This document shows positions 58,101 to 64,000 of a DNA stretch of 64,000 bases, piece by piece. The translations under genes and the position numbers were made by a program. The DNA comes from Psilocybe azurescens (lineage: Eukaryota > Basidiomycota > Agaricomycetes > Agaricales > Agrocybaceae), in the NCBI GenBank assembly GCA_023853785.1, contig JAJIRX010000221.1, forward strand, positions 203,812 through 267,811, in the 5' to 3' direction. Position 1 is the first letter of the stretch. Each line of letters opens with the position of its first letter. The notes under the pieces are model-generated. The model saw only the letters and a list, made by a program, of their open reading frames with translations, was not told where the DNA came from and searched no databases.

Positions 58101-60291
58101 TTTGTGTATTGAAATATCCAGAAAGAACGCTGTCATACAGTTCGTATAATGGGCGGTTTAGCTGTTGAGCATATTCCTTGTCGTCGGCCGTGCGATTTAA
58201 GAGGCCTCGCAAGCAGTCTGATTCCGTCCATCCCGATGGAGGGTCTTTAATATGCCCGCAAGCAACCGCGGCCCATTGGAATAACCCTTCTGATTTTTGG
58301 ATCAATGCATCGCCATATTCCTGGAAGAGATCAGGAGAAAGGTTTTGTGGATCTTGGAAGTAGAATCGGATGTCATCCTCGGTTTTGGCCAGTTTGGAAT
58401 CGTTCATCTCCACAACTTCAAATGGGTTCTTGTCCGCATTGGAAAACCAGTCTTTGATGTCGCCATCCAGTCTCGATGTGATAAGAACGCGAAAATTTGA
58501 CGGAAGTCTACCCAGAGACCGGGCGAGAAATGCAGCCAGCCCTTTCGCCCCTATTGCATTCGCGCTTTCGTCCAATGCATCGATAACTATGAGGATGGGA
58601 ATATCCACGTCCACCTCCCGAAGTGGACCCAAGAGCAAAGTATTGAAGAGTAAATTGGGGTCGTCAGTCATTCGAAGCGCTTTATTGTCCTTGATAAGCT
58701 CCCCAAGAGCTGTTTTAAATGAAGGGTAACGATTGGCGAGATCATGGATGATGGTCGTGAAAAGGTGATGATCCTCGCGTTTGGATTTCTCATTGCGGGA
58801 AAAAGAAAAATAGGACGCAAGACGGTCCTCCAATCGAAAGCGAAGGGCGATCTCATGGGCGATGGTTGACTTTCCGGTACCCGCTTGTCCAAACAGAGCG
58901 AATCCAGTTGTCGACGACGGATCATCAACCCAGTTCGTAATATATTCCAGAAAGTCGGTACGCGTTCCGGGGAGGCAGCCGTTCTTGTCAACGGTGGAGA
59001 CGGAGCGCCAACCTGACTTGTACGACATGTCATTCATTTTTGCGTCGAGATCTGCAGGGAGATGATTACTTGAACTGGTCGCTAAATTGGATGACGTACC
59101 CATATCTGAGATTTGTTTTGGGAGCATTTCTATGCTCTTTTGAATACGCTCAACAACCATCTGGGTGGAGATCACAGCATTATCCAGTAGGTCTTGGCGC
59201 AGTTTCCCGAGGGTCTCGCACAAATCTTGAATTTCACCAGCTGTTCCGCCAATGATGCTCTTCATCAACCGCTTCACTGGAGTACAGGTTTAGATTATAT
59301 ACAGTAGGTATATGGCTCGTAGACGTACTAAATTTTTGTCATCCGCGTAGCGTTTAATGACTTCGCTGCATATTTTCATGTGTCTCAGCATGACCTTGAG
59401 TATGAGTGCTTGGTTAGAATTAGGTTTGATCGCCTTCAAAAGATCTTCGGCTTGGGTTAAGTCAAAAGTGTTACGCATAGCTTCAACTAATGCTAGAACA
59501 TTTTGGTCACGCTCAAACTGGGCTAATAGTGACTAGATCATAATGAGCAGAAATGTACAGCTGTGTTATATGCAAATATACCTTTGGAATTGAGGACAGT
59601 GCACCCCATGCCATTTGGGCATAAGGATTGATCTGCCAGAACGGTTAGAAAAATGTTGGGAATAACAGATGGTGCAAATACCTGTGCCAGGTCACCTACT
59701 GTATCCATGACCCACTGAATATTATCTACAACTCCTTTCCACTCTTCGAGGATGCGCATTCCCGACAATGCTTTGTCGGCATCGCCTATAGCATCTTTCG
59801 TAGCTTGTACCAACTGGCGGATGTCCACCGTTATGACCACAGTAAGGTTTGGAGCAGTTTCGCTCGCAATTGGGAACGAAGCCTCTGCGAATTAGTCAGC
59901 CTTTATTTCAGGTTTAAAATGACTGACAAACCAGTTACGGATTCTGTTCCGATAACGAGAGATCCGACGAATGTGTCCTCTTGTATCATATGCAAGTGGT
60001 GTTCGGCATACAGAGATAACTTTATATCGGCAGATTGAACAAAACTGTGAACTATGTCAGTGGGATATAAAGAACGATTGAAAGAAGGTATCCTTACAAG
60101 CCGTCCAATTTTTCGTTCCAAGCTACGGACTGACCTCGACTACGGACTGACTTGGATTTTTTCGTCCTCGCTCCATCGGTGATAGTAGCATAGAAGCGTC
60201 TCTCTTTGCCCCACTTGTTCTTGAGAAGAGGAAGGTCATTTGCCCGAAGGACTGGCAGGTAAGGTGGGGTATTAATGATCTGTTCCTTCAT
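55102..60291 (-). CDS. NLR-like STAND protein: C2-like N-terminus, NACHT NTPase, 14 WD40 repeats
   Basis: Fungal NLR-like proteins of this design act in self/non-self recognition (for example HET-E of Podospora). The N-terminal exons from about 60291 encode a C2-like domain (LRANDLPLLKNKWGKERRFY; SVAWNEKLDG) and a helical linker (EEWKGVVDNIQWVMDTVGDL; INPYAQMAWGALSSIPK). The NACHT domain has Walker A FGQAGTGKSTIAHE near 58870 and Walker B ILIVIDALDES near 58580. After an intron near 57431-57492 the exon 55102-57430 holds 14 WD40 repeats built on SVAFSPDG and SGSxDKTIxLWN, then a short C-terminal tail. Two one-base slips occur in A runs at 57670-57674 and 57627-57630; restoring one base at each gives the expected motifs. 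The start upstream of 60291 is not certain; the C2-like domain may have a further 5' exon. Confidence 0.88.
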
Positions 60292-62192
60292 TTTGCCTTT
60301 AGGTGCATACCTGTGACATTGACCTGAAGACCGTCACTTCCTTGTGCTGGCCCTAGGGTAACCAAACTAGGTAGAGATGATGAATCTCTGGAGGTTTACA
60401 ATGGACGCGATTAGCGTACCTGGGACTGCCCGACTCTCTTCCGATAAGGGCCATCGCGGGTACAAACAGTGAATGCTGAGCCTTGCAACTATATATACAC
60501 CAATACCGGTTGTTCGTTCGCGCCCTTGGACGCTCTGGTAGACACAACGAAACAAATGCAGTGTCACTGTTGTACCAGGTGCATTCTACTGTTCCCACCG
60601 TCAGCCTTCAAAACACTGATAGTCATCCTTGTCTTAAGAATAGCATTTGTTCTATACTCGAGTATTCCGTGGCCGGAGTGTTCCGTCCAATCGCTTTGAT
60701 GAGGTCGACGCTATGGCAGTTCGGGAGGAACAGAGATTCGACAGTCCATAACATACAAAATCTGCATAAAAGTCAGCATCTTTACATAATGGAACGTACC
60801 CGGATGATGGTGTACGATAATAGCAAAGTCGACGAGGGTTCCCACGATTATCTGACGCTGGTGCGTGATGCAGCATGCTTGAGCTTGAGCTTGGACGCTT
60901 GACTTGCGACAGCGTCTACGGTTCTCTTGCAATTCTATCTCTCAATATTTAATCACATAGTTCTGATTTCTGATCGGTCTGTTTACTTTCGTTGACTTAC
61001 TTGTTAAACAAACAAAAACATACCGGAAGTTTAAGAGTTGGGTTGTCTTTTATGTACGCTATCTCTTTTCTCTTGTTCAGTGATATTCTATCTTGACTAT
61101 GTTTATCCTTTGATAGGCATTGATAACTATGAACGCCCCTACTTGATGACAAAGTATCCACGATTATTGGAGGATCTTCTGGCATGGCCGACAATTGCTA
61201 TCAACAGTTTTCGATGAGCTGCATAATTGGGCGATATCAATGTATGTCGTCCGCATGCCCGTCGCCCGCATGTTTCTGTATCAATACTCTGCTCCCTTCC
61301 AGATGTGCTTGAAGATATGGAACACGCACACCCGTCTAACGCTTCTAATTTTACAAACGTACACCTCGCCAACATTTCGGTTCCCGGAACCCAAGCATGA
61401 CATTCACCGATGGCCTACTGCGCGATTCCTGCTATGTTACACACTGAGATGCCAACTATGTGCTGGCCTCTAATTTATGATCCATGGTCTCACCTTAAAA
61501 TTTACATGTCGCCAGCCGAACGACGACAGATGCTGCACTTGTCTGATTGCGGCGGATGGTGGCTCACACACATTTCCGACAGTCTTTTGGTTGTTGAGGC
61601 CGAAAACAAGGAGGATATTCCAAGTGATGCAATGAAATGGCATGGTATGGACGTCCACCGCAAAGCAAGACCATTCACAGGCTTCGTGTGAAGTTCTCTA
61701 TACGGAAGCTTGACGATGGCGCACATAGTTGTTGGTTCGTCACCCACAATGTATCATCTCAGACGCTTTCTTAACCTCTTTAGCAGGTTGTTGAGCTGTG
61801 ACCGAACTACGAATCCTTTATGTTGCCTTAAATTTCGTAAACCCTGGTACCTCTCATCCAACCCAGAATTTGTCGGACGAGTTGCAACTTGCAGACGAGT
61901 TCGATCTCAGGAACAAATTTCTTTGCTGTCCGCCGCGCACAGAGTCCAGTCGTCAAACTACGGAATCCAAAAGTACATTGCATCTCGATTATGCATCAAC
62001 GAACACAAATGAAGCATTCTGTGGACCATATATTGTCAAATCAATCTGAGCTTGATCTGAGCTGCACTTGGGACTCGAAGTCTCACCGCTCAACGGCTAC
62101 ATTCAATCTTTTTCACGCCTTTGCAAAAGCATCTCAGTCTGTTCATGTACATTTTCCTTCTGACAGACTCAGTAATGACTTATTGTGGTTCA
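60292..62192. other. upstream region of the NLR-like gene, no further supportable gene
   Basis: Several short frames exist on both strands, but none shows a motif or consistent splicing. A missing first exon of the NLR-like gene could lie at 60292-60600. The rest may be degraded sequence next to the foldback element. Confidence 0.35.
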
Positions 62193-63937
62193 TTACGAGT
62201 TCTTTACGTAAGTAAAGACTCGTTCTTTTAACCAGGATTCAACGGCGTCACAACTCCTGTGATCGCCAACGTGATCTTCAACAACGTGATGTGACTTGTG
62301 GTGAGGGCCGAGGCTTTGCCCGGCATTAACGAGTTCTTTTTTTCTTTACACCCAAATTTGCAATAAAAATATATATTATAATAATTGTTATTGTATTATT
62401 AATAATCATGATTCATAGTAATTTAATCACATGTCAGCCAGTTACTGGTCACTTGCAGCAAATTCATGTGACATTAGCAAGATCAAGTGATTCATGTGAA
62501 TTGTTGAATCTGTTAGCCTTAGAATCAAACAAGACATCAAATTTATCTAAAGAAAATAAGTCAGGTGATCAATTGAGGAGTTGAACAAGGGATAGTCATA
62601 GGTGCATCTGAAAATCACGATTACTTTGGTGGGATATACTTTATGAATCTTACATCTTTACTAAAGGTAAAAATTAATAAATGAAAAGCAAATTTAAGAG
62701 GAATTAACAAAAGTGATGTAAATAATTGGTATGCATAAGAGAGAAGAGTCAAACTCCAAATCACTGAGAGAACAAGATTTGAAGTGCACATAAAGTTTAT
62801 CAGATGGGCTTACAAAAAACTGTTGTGAATAATGAGGAACAAATTCTTTAGTAAGCTTAGTTTTTCTTCTTCTTCTTCCTCAACTGATATATCCTTGTTC
62901 TAATCCTGCTTCAAATTCAAACAAATCTATATATTTAATGTCTTCTACTGAGCAAGAGAATACTCAGACTAAAGATAAGAGTTTCATTGTGCAATAATCA
63001 CATTCTATTGAATAGTAACTCATATTTTGCAGCATTGGCTGCTTTGTTGTCTTAATACACAGAGAATGTCAAACCACTTGGAGATTTGGCAGGTCAGTCA
63101 GGGAACTGCATGGGTTACCCATAAATATTCATGGGTTTTTATGTATTTAACTTGTAGAGACAAATTTTACCTTTTTTAAATTTTTTGTGCAAATCGGTGC
63201 GGAATTGAGTGAGCTACACTCCTACCAAGTTTGAGCCAAAAGCAACACAAACTGATGCTGTGACATCACGATTTCCGGGCTGCGATCACCTAATTTGGCA
63301 AATTTCCAAATTTGGCATACCCGCCATCAATGTTGAGCTCATTGCATGACCAGCACTGGACCTAAGTGCCCCAAACTTGCAGAGGGCATAACTTGGTGAG
63401 TTCTCAACCGATTTGCATGAAATAAATTGTAAAAATTGGATAAAATTTGTGTCTATCTGACTAACATTAAAAACCCGTCATTTACTCACGCGTAACCCGT
63501 GCAGTTCCTAACTACTAAACTACAGTAAAGCTGAAAAGCTAAGCATATACACTATATAAGACTACATACCAACCATTTAACAACAAACCAAAAAGATATC
63601 ATGCAGAAAACAAGTAAACATACCCCAAGGACAATGGGAGGCAGCAATAATATGGAAAGGAAGAGAAGGAAACAAGGGATTTTCCCACAGGCATTGCTAT
63701 AGCCCCACGCACAAAAGAAACACAGAAGTAACCAAGTGAACAAGTGTGAATATCACGGCAAAGTATAACCAAAGGGTGAGCCTATAATTATGATGACATG
63801 TTTTAAATTACAAATTCACGTGGTTACGTTACAAGGTCACATCACGTTGTTGAAGATCACGTTGGCGATCACAGGAGTTGTGACGCCGTTGAATCCTGGT
63901 TAAAGAACAAGTCTTTACTTACGTAAAGAACTCGTAA
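62193..63937. mobile_element. non-autonomous element with about 100-bp terminal inverted repeats (foldback/MITE-like)
   Basis: The block 62193-62295, starting TTACGAGTTCTTTACGTAAG, is found as a reverse complement at about 63836-63937 with only a few differences. The 1.5 kb between the two copies is AT-rich and holds no frame above 63 codons, so no transposase is encoded. I saw no clear target-site duplication; the immediate ends TTACGAG and CTCGTAA are themselves complementary. Confidence 0.65.
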
Positions 63938-64000
63938 CCTTGTAACGTAACCACGTGAATTTGTAATTTAAAACATGTCATCATAATTATAGGCTCACCC
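63774..64000. repeat. large palindrome: perfect 64-bp inverted arms around a 99-bp centre, reaching the window edge
   Basis: The left arm (63774-63837, starting GGGTGAGCCTATAATTATGA) and the right arm (63937-64000, ending TAATTATAGGCTCACCC) are exact reverse complements over 64 bp. The 99-bp centre is the same sequence that forms the right terminal repeat of the element starting at 62193. The right arm ends exactly at the window edge; on the left the next base is A, so whether the pairing extends is not visible. Confidence 0.9.

Overview
The window is nuclear DNA of a filamentous basidiomycete, most likely an Agaricomycete (mushroom-forming fungus). The evidence is the many introns of about 50 to 65 nt with GTRNGT donors and CTNAY branch sites. 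The gene families also fit: a C2-NACHT-WD40 NLR-like protein, a 45-residue TPR-repeat protein, KRE9/KNH1-type secreted proteins, an agaricomycete-style kinase-like protein, a fungal Helitron and a Tnp2/CACTA-like transposon. All exon calls were made by eye. | Layout. 1-1.5 kb holds the N-terminal part of a TPR protein (-) that runs off the left edge. 3.6-11.1 kb is a decayed Helitron: a RepHel gene (+) next to a divergently transcribed unknown gene (-). 12.4-13.2 kb is a broken unknown gene. 13.25-22.23 kb is one CACTA-like DNA transposon of about 9 kb with recognisable ends. It carries a Tnp2 transposase (-), a second element gene (+) and, between them, a captured fragment of a host aspartate-semialdehyde dehydrogenase (ASADH) gene, part of which has expanded into a 12-copy minisatellite. 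| 23.5-26.6 kb and 40.3-42.6 kb hold four KRE9/KNH1-like secreted or cell-wall protein genes, two on each side of a block of conserved genes: a cyclopropane-fatty-acyl-phospholipid synthase (31.7-33.9 kb, -) and a Rif1-like chromatin protein (34.3-39.2 kb, -). 43.0-45.4 kb is an unexplained array of five diverged units of about 0.5 kb. 46.4-48.5 kb is a carnitine acetyltransferase ending in a peroxisomal signal. 51.2-52.2 kb is an emopamil-binding-protein-like (EXPERA) membrane protein. 52.7-54.2 kb is a kinase-like protein. 55.1-60.3 kb is a large NLR-like receptor with a C2-like N-terminus, a NACHT NTPase and 14 WD40 repeats. The right edge (62.2-64.0 kb) is an AT-rich foldback or MITE-like element ending in a perfect 64-bp inverted repeat. 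| There is no operon logic here: core metabolic and chromatin genes are separated by repeats, and the accessory genes (TPR, NLR, KNH1-like, kinase-like) belong to families that expand in mushroom genomes. Many otherwise conserved genes carry one-base indels, often in short homopolymers, which points to consensus errors in the sequence, recent decay, or both. The most noteworthy signal is the captured and internally amplified ASADH fragment inside the CACTA-like element.
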